From assembly GCF_017813395.1 (NCBI RefSeq), contig NZ_JAGIZB010000008.1:1-64000 (forward strand): a stretch of DNA of 64,000 nt. Direction: 5' to 3'. Below are positions 45,445 through 54,501 of this stretch, in pieces; the first letter of the stretch is position 1; the number at the start of each line of letters is the position of its first letter. The notes under the pieces were generated by a model. That model saw nothing but the letters and a program-made list of their open reading frames with translations, was not told the DNA's origin and made no database searches. The position numbers and the translations under genes are program-made. The stretch comes from Pararoseomonas baculiformis (lineage in GTDB: Bacteria > Pseudomonadota > Alphaproteobacteria > Acetobacterales > Acetobacteraceae).

Positions 45445-45827
45445 TCGTTTCCTCCAGTTTTGTGCCCGGACGATACGCAAGCCGTGCGCATAGGGCCACA
45501 ACTCTGTGGGCCCGATGCGAAGCCGCATGGGGAATCGTTTCCGTTCCAATGACTGGTCGCAGTCACAATGGTGCCCGGCCAGGGCAGGAACCAAGCGCTC
45601 CCGGGCCGACACACGGGACGCCAGCCCATGTTGGCTGCCGGTTAAGTCCGCAGCACTTTTCACCGTGTTGACATGAACAACATCGGAACCGCTGTCCGGA
45701 CGAGCCAGTGGAAAGAGAGACCTCTCTCCATGGCTTGTCCTTACTTGGCTCAGGCGGCGGACAGTTCGGGACCCAAGTTCCCGGGTACGCGCCTCAAGCC
45801 AAGCATGGCGCAACGACAGCGCAGGTG
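45445..45827. other. Intergenic, no supported gene
   Basis: A 383-bp gap upstream of TctC no. 7 with only short frames. It must contain the TctC promoter if the gene is not co-transcribed with the SDR. Confidence 0.4.
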
Positions 45828-46628
45828 TCAGCCGCGCTTTTCCAGAAGTCCACCATCGACGGGCAGAATCACCCCGGTGATGTACCCAGCCTCATCCGAG
45901 GCCAGAAACAGCGCGGCATTCGCGACATCCCAGGCCGTGCCCATGCGCCGCATCGGCACCAGTGCCTCGCGCTCCGCCCGGATGACCTCGCGAGGCACGC
46001 CGCGCTCCTCCGCCCGTCGCTCAATCGCCATGGGCGTGTCGATCAGCCCCGGCAGGATCACGTTGGCCCGGATGCCGTGGCGCGCATTCTCCATGGCAAT
46101 GTGCTGCGTCAGAGTGTTCACCGCGCCCTTGCTGGTCTTGTAGGCGACGGTGGGGCGCGCGGAGAGGGAGGACGTCGAGGAGATATTAATGATGCAGCCC
46201 GACCGTTGCGTGATCATCTGCGGCAGGACGTGCTTGCAGGTCATGAACATGCCCTTGAGATTCATGGCCATGATCGCGTCCCACATCGCGACATCCATCT
46301 CGGCCGTGCTGCGATCGCCCTTTGAGCGACCAACATTGTTGTGCAGCACGTCAATCCGTCCGTAGCGCTCCACGCATGTCCGGGCGATGGCGGCGCAATC
46401 CTCCTCCCGCGTGATGTCAGCGCGCAGCACCGAACTCGGCCTTCCATGCGCCGCCACCGCTGCGCGCGTAGCCTCCGCCCATTCCTCGTTGATATCCACC
46501 AGCAGCAGCGTCGCGCCCTCCTCCGCGAAGCGCTCCGCCACTGCGCGTCCATTTCCCACGGTTTCGCCGGGCTGCTGCCCCGCACCGACGACGATGGCGA
46601 CCTTGCCTTCCAACCTGCCCCTGGACAT
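45828..46628 (-). CDS. Short-chain dehydrogenase/reductase
   Basis: A 266-residue classical SDR. The NAD(P) motif is extended (VVGAGQQPGETVGNGRAV), NNVG and catalytic residues are in INISSTSSLSARPTVAYKTSKGAV (Ser, Tyr, Lys). The C-terminus is DEAGYITGVILPVDGG. I chose ATG 46628, with GGAG five nt upstream, over an ATG at 46655. It follows the TctC no. 8 stop by 26 bp, so the two are probably one operon. The unusual glycine-rich turn GNG is shared with the SDR at 49578-50390, suggesting related substrates. Confidence 0.9.
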   Translation of the reverse strand: MSRGRLEGKVAIVVGAGQQPGETVGNGRAVAERFAEEGATLLLVDINEEWAEATRAAVAAHGRPSSVLRADITREEDCAAIARTCVERYGRIDVLHNNVGRSKGDRSTAEMDVAMWDAIMAMNLKGMFMTCKHVLPQMITQRSGCIINISSTSSLSARPTVAYKTSKGAVNTLTQHIAMENARHGIRANVILPGLIDTPMAIERRAEERGVPREVIRAEREALVPMRRMGTAWDVANAALFLASDEAGYITGVILPVDGGLLEKRG

Positions 46629-46654
46629 TGGCACTCCGTGCTCGCGATGCGTCA

Positions 46655-47689
46655 TCAGTCGGAGGTGATGCGGCCGTCGGTGACCACGCGGCGCCATCGT
46701 GCTTCCTCGGCGCGCACGAACCGCGTCATCTCCTCCGGGGTGTTTACCGCCACAGTCAGCCCCTCCCCGGCGAGGCGGGAGCGATAGGCAGGCGCGGCGG
46801 TCACCTTGCGCAGCGCCTCGTTCAGCCGGGCCAGCACCGGGGCCGGCGTGCCACCGGGGGCAAACAGGCCGTACCAAACCTCCGCCTCGTAGCCCGGAAG
46901 GGTTTCCGCGACGGTCGGCACCCCCTCATAGGCCGGCGTGGGTTGCGGCGAGGTGACGGCCAGCGCCCGCATCCGGTCGCCCTTCACGAAGGCGGCGACG
47001 CCACCCGCCGTGCCGAAGACCATGTCCAGACGCCCGCCCAGCAGATCCGTATAGGCCGGCCCTGCACCGCGGTAGGGAACATGGGTGATGTCCACCCCGG
47101 CCATCAGCTTGAACAGCTCCGCCGCGAGATGCACGGCGGAGCCATTGCCCGAGGATCCATAGGTCAGCTTCCCAGGCTCGGCCTTCGCGGCGCGGATGAT
47201 ATCGGCCACGCTGCGATAAGGGCTGTCCGGCCGAACCACCAGAACGTTGGGGCCGTGGCAGATCAGCCCGACCGCCGAGAACCCCTTTTCCGTGTCATAG
47301 GGCAGGCTCTTCACCAGCGAGGCGTTGATGGCCAACGCCGAGGTCGTCAACAGGAGCGTGTAGCCGTCCGGCGCCGCTTTCGAGACGAGATCGGAGCCGA
47401 GAACCGTCCCGCCCCCCGGGCGGTTGTCGATGACGACGGCCTGGCCGAGTTCCGCTGCCAGGAGCTGCGCGAGTTCACGTCCCACAACATCCGTGCCACC
47501 CCCGGCGGTGAAGGGCACCACCGCACGGATCGGCCGCGAAGGATACCCCTCCGCCGTCTGGCCAACAGCAGTCCAGAGCGGGGACGAAAGCCCGGCTAAC
47601 GCGCCAGCCATGCCCAGGCGGATCAGGCCGCGCCGTCGGACGCAGGCCTCCTCTGCGAGGCACTCCTCACCGCGCCACAGCACTTTCAC
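46655..47689 (-). CDS. TctC/Bug-type periplasmic solute receptor (no. 8)
   Basis: A 344-residue receptor. The N-terminal RRRGLIRLGMAGALAGLSSPL leader resembles a Tat-type signal. Family segments YPSRPIRAVVPFTAGGGTD, VIDNRPGGGTVLG, DGYTLLLTT and VPYRGAGPAYTDLLGG follow. GGGAG lies eight nt before GTG 47689; an upstream start at 47776 is less likely. It is divergent from an IclR regulator (98-bp gap) that probably controls both directions. Confidence 0.9.
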   Translation of the reverse strand: MKVLWRGEECLAEEACVRRRGLIRLGMAGALAGLSSPLWTAVGQTAEGYPSRPIRAVVPFTAGGGTDVVGRELAQLLAAELGQAVVIDNRPGGGTVLGSDLVSKAAPDGYTLLLTTSALAINASLVKSLPYDTEKGFSAVGLICHGPNVLVVRPDSPYRSVADIIRAAKAEPGKLTYGSSGNGSAVHLAAELFKLMAGVDITHVPYRGAGPAYTDLLGGRLDMVFGTAGGVAAFVKGDRMRALAVTSPQPTPAYEGVPTVAETLPGYEAEVWYGLFAPGGTPAPVLARLNEALRKVTAAPAYRSRLAGEGLTVAVNTPEEMTRFVRAEEARWRRVVTDGRITSD

Positions 47690-47787
47690 GGCGCTTACTC
47701 CCGTTCCTGTTCCGATCAGCCTAGGCGCGACCTTCCGCTGTGCGCAAGTTGCTTCCATACTGCGGAAGACACGCATAGGCTCCCACC

Positions 47788-48588
47788 ATGGCGAAGCAGC
47801 CCCGACGAACCCCTAAGCAGCCCGAGGAGAGGTCGGCGGTTCAGCAACCCGCAGCCTCCGGCGCGTCGCTGCGTGCCGTGCCCCCCGCCCCTCCGCTCCA
47901 CGGGCTGCCGGGCGATGGAGTGCGCGCCGTGGATCGCGCCCTGGTCCTGCTGCGCGCGTTCCGGGAGGAGGATGGGCCCCTTGGCTTGACAGAGCTGTCC
48001 CGGCGCGCCGGGCTGAACATGACCACCGCCCTGCGCCTTCTCGCTACGCTGGAAGGCCATGGCTTCGTGAAGCGCCTACCCTCGGGGGGCTATCTCCTCG
48101 GGCCTAGCCTCCTGCTGCTTGGCGATCTTTTTCGTCGGTCCCTTCGGCTCGAGCACCATGTGATGCCCGCGCTGGAACGGCTGCGCGGGGAAAGCCGCGA
48201 AAGCGCGGCCTTCTTCGTGCGCGAGGGCGATCAGCGCCGATGCCTGTTCCGCCTCGACTCCCCGCAGCTCGTCCGCGACGTCGCCCATATCGGCGAAGCC
48301 CGGCCCCTCGGCCGCGGTGCCCATGGCCGCTCGCTGATCGCGCTGGAGCATGGAGAGAAGCTGCCCGTGATCAGCCATGGGGAGCGCCTGCCGCAGATCG
48401 CGGCCATCGCCAGCCCGGTGCTGGACGCTGGCGGCCGGGTCGCCGGCTCGATCGGCATTTCCGTACCGCTTTACCGCTTCACCGCCGAAACCGAGGGGCT
48501 TTGTGCGCCACTGGTGATGCGGGAAGCCATTGCGATGACGCGCGACCTGGGCGGCGATCCTGCCCCCCTGCAGGCCGCCGCCAGATAG
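47788..48588 (+). CDS. IclR-family transcriptional regulator
   Basis: A 266-residue regulator. After a low-complexity, lysine/proline-rich N-terminus comes the winged helix (AVDRALVLLRAFREEDGPLG, LTELSRRAGLNMTTALRLLATLEG) and effector domain (ESAAFFVREGDQRRCLFRLDS, GRGAHGRSLIALEHG). It is similar in layout to the IclR at 13262-13987. It heads a run with the CMD-family and SDR genes and is divergent from the TctC no. 8/SDR pair. Confidence 0.92.
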   Translation: MAKQPRRTPKQPEERSAVQQPAASGASLRAVPPAPPLHGLPGDGVRAVDRALVLLRAFREEDGPLGLTELSRRAGLNMTTALRLLATLEGHGFVKRLPSGGYLLGPSLLLLGDLFRRSLRLEHHVMPALERLRGESRESAAFFVREGDQRRCLFRLDSPQLVRDVAHIGEARPLGRGAHGRSLIALEHGEKLPVISHGERLPQIAAIASPVLDAGGRVAGSIGISVPLYRFTAETEGLCAPLVMREAIAMTRDLGGDPAPLQAAAR

Positions 48589-48613
48589 AGTGACCTGCTG
48601 AAAGGGAGCAAGA

Positions 48614-49189
48614 ATGGCCCGGATCGAGCTGACGCCCGAGGCGGAGCGCACGCCTGAGGAGCAGGCGGCCTGCGAGGAAGCCATCAGTGGCGTGCGCGGC
48701 CGCGTGCCTGCACCCATGATCGCCTGGCTGAAGAACCCGGAGATGGCTCGGCGCGCCCAACGCCTGGGCGAGCTTCTGCGCTACCAGACCACACTGGAGC
48801 CGCGGCTGAGCGAGCTTGCGATCCTCGTCACCGCGCGCCACTGGACCGCGCATTACGAATGGGTCGTCCATAAGCGTGACGGGCTGAAGGCCGGGATGGA
48901 TCCTGCCGTCGTGCAGGCCATCGCCGAACGTCGCGAGCCCGCCCTGCGCGACGAGGCGGAGCGCGTGGTCTATGCCATTGCCACCACACTCCTCAGCACC
49001 CGCCGGGTGCCGGAGCCACTCTACCGCCACGCCGTTTCAACCCTGGGCGAGCGAGGATTGGTCGAACTGGTCGGCGTGCTTGGCTATTACGCCCTCGTCT
49101 CCATGACGCTCAACGTCTTCGAGATCGGAATGCCCGACGCCTTCGCGCCGGAGCTGGGCGCCGAGCCCGGCGACCCGGTGCCGGGCTGA
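48614..49189 (+). CDS. Carboxymuconolactone-decarboxylase-family protein
   Basis: A 191-residue CMD/AhpD-fold protein. The core motif is LSELAILVTARHWTAHYEWVVH, with the conserved Glu and His. The CxxC peroxidatic pair of AhpD is missing, so it is more likely a decarboxylase- or hydrolase-type member. GGGAG five nt upstream of the ATG. It lies 25 bp after the IclR stop. With the SDR downstream it forms a small catabolic unit whose substrate is not evident. Confidence 0.85.
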   Translation: MARIELTPEAERTPEEQAACEEAISGVRGRVPAPMIAWLKNPEMARRAQRLGELLRYQTTLEPRLSELAILVTARHWTAHYEWVVHKRDGLKAGMDPAVVQAIAERREPALRDEAERVVYAIATTLLSTRRVPEPLYRHAVSTLGERGLVELVGVLGYYALVSMTLNVFEIGMPDAFAPELGAEPGDPVPG

Positions 49190-49577
49190 CGCCGTGTGGG
49201 AACCGAGCCGGCGCTCCCTTCCTTGAGCACGCCCGATGAACTGGTGGACCGCGCCAGAGAGGATCCGTGTGAGGTGAGCGCCGGCTCCTCGTGCATCAGC
49301 TTCATGCCAAACTTGGCCAGTGACGCTTACCGTTCCAAAGCCAGACTTGGCTTGAGGCTCGAGTCACGCCCTGAGCGTCCACCGCACGGCTTATTTCGCC
49401 ATCGCCGCCGCACTAGCATCGACTTGAGGCGGAGCGGTGATCCTGGATGCGAACAGCCTTCGCGTCCGGTCCGCGGTGGAGAGCGATACAGGTGCCTGGC
49501 TCGCCCCCGGCCTTGAACGCTGCTCCTCTCGAATTCCCGGCTCCCCTGCGTCGCCGTGGCGAGGCGCATTGAAACGA
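49190..49577. other. Intergenic, no supported gene
   Basis: A 388-bp gap between the CMD and SDR genes. Short, low-complexity frames only. The SDR gene may have its own promoter here. Confidence 0.4.
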
Positions 49578-50390
49578 ATGGATCACATCATGGCAGGACG
49601 TCTCGAAGGCAAGGTTGCGATCATCACCGGGGCCGGATCCGTGGGCCCGGGCTGGGGCAATGGCCGCGCGGCCGCCGTGCTCTTCGCGCGGGAGGGCGCG
49701 CTCGTCTACGGCGCGGACAAGAACATGGCCGCCATGGAGGAAACGGCCGCCCGCATCCGGGAGGAGGGCGGGCGCTTTGCCATGGGCGAGTGCGACGTGA
49801 CGAGTAGCGCTTCCATCGCCGCCATGGTTCAGGCTGCCTTGGGCGAGTACAAGCGCATCGACATCCTGGTGAACAACGTTGGCGGATCGGCCAAGGGTGG
49901 CCCCGTGGAAATGACCGAGGAGGTCTGGGACACCCAGATCGACTACAATCTCAAGAGCGTTTTCCTGGCCTGCAAGCATGTGCTGCCCGTGATGGAGACC
50001 CAGGGCGGCGGTGCCATCGTCAATACTGCTTCCACCTCGGGCACCCGCTGGACCGGCTCGGCACAAGTGGCCTATGCCGCATCCAAGGCCGGCATCATCC
50101 AGTTCTCCCGCGTCGTCGCGGTAGAGTATGCCGGCCGGAACATCCGCGTGAATACGGTGGTCCCGGGCCAGATGCACACGCCGATGGTGGAGACGCGCCT
50201 AGCCGGCCAGCGCTCGGGCGGGGATGTCCAGGCACTGCTCGCCGCGCGGATCAGGCGGATTCCGCTCGGCTTCGCGGGGGATGGGCGAGATACCGCGAAC
50301 GCTGCGCTATTCCTCGCTTCCGACGAGGCACGCTTTATCACCGGCAGTGAGATCGTTGTCGATGGCGGAATGTCCGTGCGCTGTGACTGA
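49578..50390 (+). CDS. Short-chain dehydrogenase/reductase
   Basis: A 270-residue SDR. The NAD(P) motif ITGAGSVGPGWGNGRAAAVL has the same extended GNG turn as the SDR at 45828. Other features: NNVGGSAKGG, IVNTASTSGTRWTGSAQVAYAASKAG (catalytic Ser, Tyr, Lys), DEARFITGSEIVVDGG. ATG 49578 (MDHIMAGRLEGK) is used; ATG 49590 is equally possible. These oxidise or reduce hydroxyl/keto groups. Confidence 0.9.
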   Translation: MDHIMAGRLEGKVAIITGAGSVGPGWGNGRAAAVLFAREGALVYGADKNMAAMEETAARIREEGGRFAMGECDVTSSASIAAMVQAALGEYKRIDILVNNVGGSAKGGPVEMTEEVWDTQIDYNLKSVFLACKHVLPVMETQGGGAIVNTASTSGTRWTGSAQVAYAASKAGIIQFSRVVAVEYAGRNIRVNTVVPGQMHTPMVETRLAGQRSGGDVQALLAARIRRIPLGFAGDGRDTANAALFLASDEARFITGSEIVVDGGMSVRCD

Positions 50391-50631
50391 GGCGCGGCAG
50401 TCGTCGCTTCCGGCATAGGGAACGTTGAGCCGCCAGCGGCCTCGCTATTTCCCGCCGCGCTCCGCTCTGCGCTGCCCCGGGCAGAACCAGCCCGAATCCT
50501 CTTTGTGCCGTGCGTCAGCGCGGCGAAGGGGCTCGCGACGAGCAGCGGCATTTTCGACTCCGGCCAAGGAGGCCAGTTCACCTCGTCACTGGCGTCCCGC
50601 AGAGGGCAGAGGTGGGCATCCTGATGACCGT

Positions 50632-50758
50632 CGCGTCCTGTCGGAGAAAAACGTATTGATCGAGCTGCCGCGGGGCAGACTGAAGCACGAGTGCGTCTAC
50701 CTGCATTCCCTTGAGACCGGATCCAAATTGCCGACCGGGCTCGCGAGGTGGATCGGCG
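50632..50758 (+). pseudogene. IS3-family orfB remnant
   Basis: About 37 codons match the C-terminal part of an IS3-group transposase: SEKNVLIELPRGRLKHECVY, LHSLETGSKLPTGLARWIG (family pattern KYECVYLHAWETGSEARAGI). No catalytic region is left. It ends 4 bp before the end of the GGDEF-EAL gene. Confidence 0.7.
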
Positions 50759-50761
50759 ACG

Positions 50762-53173
50762 TTAGTTCGTAACCACCAGTCTTGGTCGCACTTCCCCGAA
50801 CCAGCGGCCAAGCTTCTCGGCAGGCTCGGCACGACCGAAGAAGTATCCTTGCGCTTCCGTGCAGCCAGCCTCCCGCACCTGCTCCAGCTGAGCTCCGCTC
50901 TCGACACCCTCGGCGGTCGCAGTCATCCCAAGCCTTGCGGCAAGCTGTGCGACGGAGCGCACAATCGCCAGACAGTCCTCGCGGACAGCCATATCTCGAA
51001 CGAAGGACTGGTCGATCTTGATCTTGTCGAACGGAAAGCTCCGCAGATAGGTCAGCGAAGAATATTTGGTTCCAAAATCGTCGAGCGCAGTGCGGACACC
51101 GAGTGCGCGCAGACGATGAAGTGTTCCGATGACAGCCTCACTGTCCTGCAGAAGTGCTGATTCAGTAATCTCCAACTCAAGGCGGGATGCCGCGAGTCCA
51201 GATTGGATTAGGGTGTCACGAACCAGTTCGGCCAGATCACCCCCAGCGAACTGAACAGGCGAAATATTGACGGCAATTTTGGTGAACTCAGGGAATTTCG
51301 CTGCATCGGTGCATGCTTGACGCAGAACCCATCCACCAATGGGTACAATCAGGCCGGTTTCTTCGGCAACGGGGATGAAGTCCGCGGGAGATACCATTCC
51401 GCGCACCGGATGCTTCCAACGAAGCAACGCCTCGAACCCGCTCAGCTGCCCGCTTGTGAGGTCTAACAGGGGCTGATAGTGCAGCTCTAGCTCGCCCCGC
51501 TCCAGCGCACCGCGCAGGTCGGTCTCCAAGCCGATCCTTTCCTGCAGCTCGGCCGCCATCGAGTCCTCAAAGATCCGGTATGTTCCCCGCCCAGCTCCCT
51601 TAGCTTTATAAAGCGCCATGTCAGCGTGCTTGAGGAGTGTGTCTCCATCGCAAGTGCGCGGCGTTGCGGTCGCGATGCCGACACTCACGCCAACCGAGGC
51701 CTGATACTTGGAAAGCTCGAATGGCATCCCTAGCGATTCGATAATGCGCTGCGCAAGCGCCTCAACATTTTCAGCCAGAGCGCCCCTGCCCTGGACCAGC
51801 ACCGCGAACTCGTCACCGCCCAGTCTTGCAACGAGGTCGCCATCACGCAAACAGTCACGGATGCGGCCGGCGGCTGAGCACAGCAACTCATCGCCCGCCT
51901 GGTGGCCGAGTGTGTCATTCACATTCTTGAACTGATCGAGGTCCAGGAACAGGACGGCGATCTGAGTGCCTGCCTGGTGAAGAGCCTCCTCCAGCCGAGT
52001 TGTGAAGTAGCGGCGGTTTGGAAGAGAAGTAAGGGCATCATGGTTTGCGAGATGCCGGATCCTGGCCTCCGCCTTACGGTTCTCGGTTACATCCTCATAG
52101 GTCGTCACCCACCCACCCTCGGGAAGGGGTTGATGCGAGATCGAGAGCGAGCGCCCCTCCCCGTCCTCCTGCACGAAGGTCGATGCCTGGGATCGAGCAG
52201 CCAGTCGCTGGTGCTGGGCCCAGGCTGACTCGCTCCCCTTCCGTTCCATTTCGACAGACCCTGACTTGAGCCTCAGGAGCTCGGCAGCATGCACACCGGG
52301 CCTCGCTGCCCCGGGTGGGAGATGGAAGATTTCACTGAAGCGGCGATTGCTGACGATGAGTCGGTGCTCGGTGTCGAACATGCCGAGACCCTGCGACATG
52401 TTGTTGAGCGCCGCCTCAAAGAGTTGGTTCTGCCGCTCGAGTTCAACGTCGCGGGCTCGCACTTCGGCGTTCGATCGAGCGAGAAGGCGGTTGCGCCAAA
52501 TGGTTGTTGCGGTGAGCGCAAGGCAACATGCGATCAGGCCAATCAACAGCCTTGAGAACGTCCAATGGAGCCGGTCAAGGTCTTGGGTGTCGCGTGCTGA
52601 CAGATCGGCGCCATGTGCATGTGCAACCGACGTCAGACGCGCCATGGGGCCATTGATCTGCTGGAACTTGCCCATCAGCTGAGCGAGGCTTCCTGGGTCA
52701 TCCAGCGTGAGCAGCAACGGCTTTGCGGCCTCTATGGCTGCCTCGAGCTGATCGACGGCCCGGACCAGTTCAACATGCGAACGGATGAATGCTCCCGTCT
52801 CGCCGGTCCGCAGGACAGAGACCCTGCTTTCCACGATCTCCAGCCAGGTCTCGAGAGTATCCCGCTCCACCTCGCCACGGGTCAGGCTGAAGCCGCCGAT
52901 TGCGGCCTGCAGCCGGGAGACCTCCTGCGCTGCCTGCCCTGTGGTCCAGGCGATGTTGTACCGTGAGAGCTTCCCGAGTGCGTCCTGCCTGACAGAGATC
53001 AGGTAGGACGCGTAAACGGCGCCCGCCCCAAGGAAGATGGCGGCCACGACCGAGAAGATCTGCACGCCAGCCCCGGCGCTGATGGCCGATGCGCGCCAAC
53101 GCTCTGGCGTTTTGCGCTCACCGAGGGCCTGACGCCACCATCGCCCGCGCCACGGGACGCTCCAGATGGTCAC
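50762..53173 (-). CDS. GGDEF-EAL membrane protein, DcpA-like
   Basis: An 803-residue c-di-GMP enzyme. TM1 (about 38-58) and TM2 (about 208-226) frame a periplasmic domain of about 150 residues. A PAS-like domain (250-370), GGDEF (372-535) and EAL (545-795) domains follow. The GGDEF motif is intact (LGGDEFAVL, 452-456) with an I-site RDGD at 443-446. EAL residues are also intact: FEALLRW, VNISPVQF, LEITES, LDDFGTKYSSLTYL, IKIDQSFV, AEGVE. Both synthesis and breakdown of c-di-GMP thus seem possible. The GTG start overlaps the upstream PruR-like gene stop (GTGA). This gene order and layout match Agrobacterium dcpA, whose output is set by PruR and pterins. Confidence 0.93.
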   Translation of the reverse strand: MTIWSVPWRGRWWRQALGERKTPERWRASAISAGAGVQIFSVVAAIFLGAGAVYASYLISVRQDALGKLSRYNIAWTTGQAAQEVSRLQAAIGGFSLTRGEVERDTLETWLEIVESRVSVLRTGETGAFIRSHVELVRAVDQLEAAIEAAKPLLLTLDDPGSLAQLMGKFQQINGPMARLTSVAHAHGADLSARDTQDLDRLHWTFSRLLIGLIACCLALTATTIWRNRLLARSNAEVRARDVELERQNQLFEAALNNMSQGLGMFDTEHRLIVSNRRFSEIFHLPPGAARPGVHAAELLRLKSGSVEMERKGSESAWAQHQRLAARSQASTFVQEDGEGRSLSISHQPLPEGGWVTTYEDVTENRKAEARIRHLANHDALTSLPNRRYFTTRLEEALHQAGTQIAVLFLDLDQFKNVNDTLGHQAGDELLCSAAGRIRDCLRDGDLVARLGGDEFAVLVQGRGALAENVEALAQRIIESLGMPFELSKYQASVGVSVGIATATPRTCDGDTLLKHADMALYKAKGAGRGTYRIFEDSMAAELQERIGLETDLRGALERGELELHYQPLLDLTSGQLSGFEALLRWKHPVRGMVSPADFIPVAEETGLIVPIGGWVLRQACTDAAKFPEFTKIAVNISPVQFAGGDLAELVRDTLIQSGLAASRLELEITESALLQDSEAVIGTLHRLRALGVRTALDDFGTKYSSLTYLRSFPFDKIKIDQSFVRDMAVREDCLAIVRSVAQLAARLGMTATAEGVESGAQLEQVREAGCTEAQGYFFGRAEPAEKLGRWFGEVRPRLVVTN

Positions 53174-53727
53174 CGGACTATGATTTGCGCGACCGACCAG
53201 GCCGAGCGGCTATAGTAAAGCCTCGCGCGAAGCTCCGGGTCGGAGTCATAGGGATACACGATGAAGAGCGGGCCCCTATCACTCACGCGCATCGGTGCAC
53301 CGTTTCGGCGGGTCGCCAACAGCGTGCCAAACCGCGCGAAGTCGGCGATCGGAATGTCGGTCGAGTAGTCATTCAGCGCGACCGCAGTCAGTGTCTGCCC
53401 GGTTGCTCCAACCGCCTCCATCAGTCTCGTCATCGGGACGCCATCAAATCGAACCACCCCGTCATACCAGGGAGTGTTCGTTGTGATTGATCCCGAGCCA
53501 AGGTCTTCCAGTGTGGCCCTGTCGAAGATCGCGGCATCGCGGTCATTCACCCGCTGAATCTTGCCCGTGATGCGCAAGATGGGTGCTTGGGTAGGGCGCC
53601 GGAGGGACGTGCCTTCGTCCATCGCCGATGACGGTGCCTGCGCCCAACCACGGCCAGAAGCTGTTGAGGCCGCCGCTGCGCCGATGCCCATCATCAAAGC
53701 GCGCTTGCTGACCCACCGACCTGTCAT
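53170..53727 (-). CDS. Secreted SUOX-fold pterin-binding protein, PruR-like
   Basis: A 185-residue protein. A signal peptide (SKRALMMGIGAAAASTASG, ending near AQA) exports it. The rest resembles the oxidoreductase molybdopterin-binding (SUOX) fold: ILRITGKIQRVNDRDAAIFD, TPWYDGVVRFDGVPMTRLME, LTAVALNDYSTDIP, PLFIVYPYDSDPELRARLYY, SAWSVAQI. There is no cysteine in the whole sequence, so it cannot supply the Mo-coordinating thiolate of sulfite oxidases. This fits PruR of Agrobacterium, a periplasmic pterin binder that tunes DcpA. It overlaps the GGDEF-EAL gene by 4 bp and follows folE by 36 bp. Confidence 0.85.
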   Translation of the reverse strand: MTGRWVSKRALMMGIGAAAASTASGRGWAQAPSSAMDEGTSLRRPTQAPILRITGKIQRVNDRDAAIFDRATLEDLGSGSITTNTPWYDGVVRFDGVPMTRLMEAVGATGQTLTAVALNDYSTDIPIADFARFGTLLATRRNGAPMRVSDRGPLFIVYPYDSDPELRARLYYSRSAWSVAQIIVR

Positions 53728-53763
53728 GTTGTTGTCCGTCTACCTGGGGAGTTCGGGTTCGAG

Positions 53764-54435
53764 TCAGCGCGGAGCCATCTCGAGTGAAGCACATTCGCGC
53801 ATAAATTCTTGCTTCAGACCTGCGTCTTCGGCGAAGGCTCCGAAATAGGCGCTGGTCACCATGCGGCCACATCCCGCGCGAACGCCCCGTTGCGTCCGGC
53901 ACATATGAGCCGCCGAGATACGAACCGCGAGACCACGGGGAGCCGTGTTCTGCCAGAGATAGTCGCCGATCTGCTGAACAAGCTCTTCCTGGGTCTGCAA
54001 GCGAGCCGCGAAGTGATCCACCACCCGGTCGTACTTCGACAGCCCGAGCACCTTGCCCTCGGCGGAGGGCAGCACGCCGATGAAAGCCTCTCCACGGATC
54101 GGCATGAGGTGGTGCGCGCAGGTCGAGCGGACGTCGATAGGGCCCGTCACGATCATGCCCTGGTAGACGAGCCTGTTCTCGAAATCCGTGAGCGGCGGCG
54201 GGCTTACGGTGCGTCCGCGCAGAAGTTCGTTCACGAACATTTTGGCTACACGCTGGGGCGTGCCGCGGGTGTTCGGATCGTTGCGATGGTCGATGCGCAG
54301 AATGTCGAGCAGTTCCTCCAGCTTCACGCTGGCGGCACCGACCATTGCCTCTCGCTCCTCGGAGGAGAGGGGAACCTCGAGTGCCTCATTGGCAGCACTG
54401 GGGCGGGATTGCAGGCGGCGAAGTGCAACGCTCAC
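53764..54435 (-). CDS. folE: GTP cyclohydrolase I
   Basis: A 223-residue FolE. Zinc ligands are Cys106 and His109 in STCAHHLMPI, and Cys179 in AHMCRTQRGV. Other family segments: DPNTRGTPQRVAKMFVNELL, VLGLSKYDRVVDHFAARLQTQE, and MVTSAYFGAF. It converts GTP to 7,8-dihydroneopterin triphosphate, the entry to folate and tetrahydropterins. The GTG start has AGGAG 7 nt upstream. It is co-linear with the PTPS-like gene (66-bp gap) and the PruR/DcpA-like pair (36-bp gap). This placement suggests dedicated pterin supply for signalling rather than only folate synthesis (inference). Confidence 0.92.
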   Translation of the reverse strand: MSVALRRLQSRPSAANEALEVPLSSEEREAMVGAASVKLEELLDILRIDHRNDPNTRGTPQRVAKMFVNELLRGRTVSPPPLTDFENRLVYQGMIVTGPIDVRSTCAHHLMPIRGEAFIGVLPSAEGKVLGLSKYDRVVDHFAARLQTQEELVQQIGDYLWQNTAPRGLAVRISAAHMCRTQRGVRAGCGRMVTSAYFGAFAEDAGLKQEFMRECASLEMAPR

Positions 54436-54501
54436 GGGAGGTCTCCTGGACTGGTTGGCACGTCGGTGAGCGGTGCCGGGTTGGGTGAACGACCGGGGCC
54501 G

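Noticed and set aside
53170..53727. Annotation as a functional sulfite-oxidase-type molybdoenzyme
   Set aside because: No cysteine in the sequence, no Mo-cofactor partner genes nearby, and coupling to a GGDEF-EAL gene favours a pterin-binding regulatory role.
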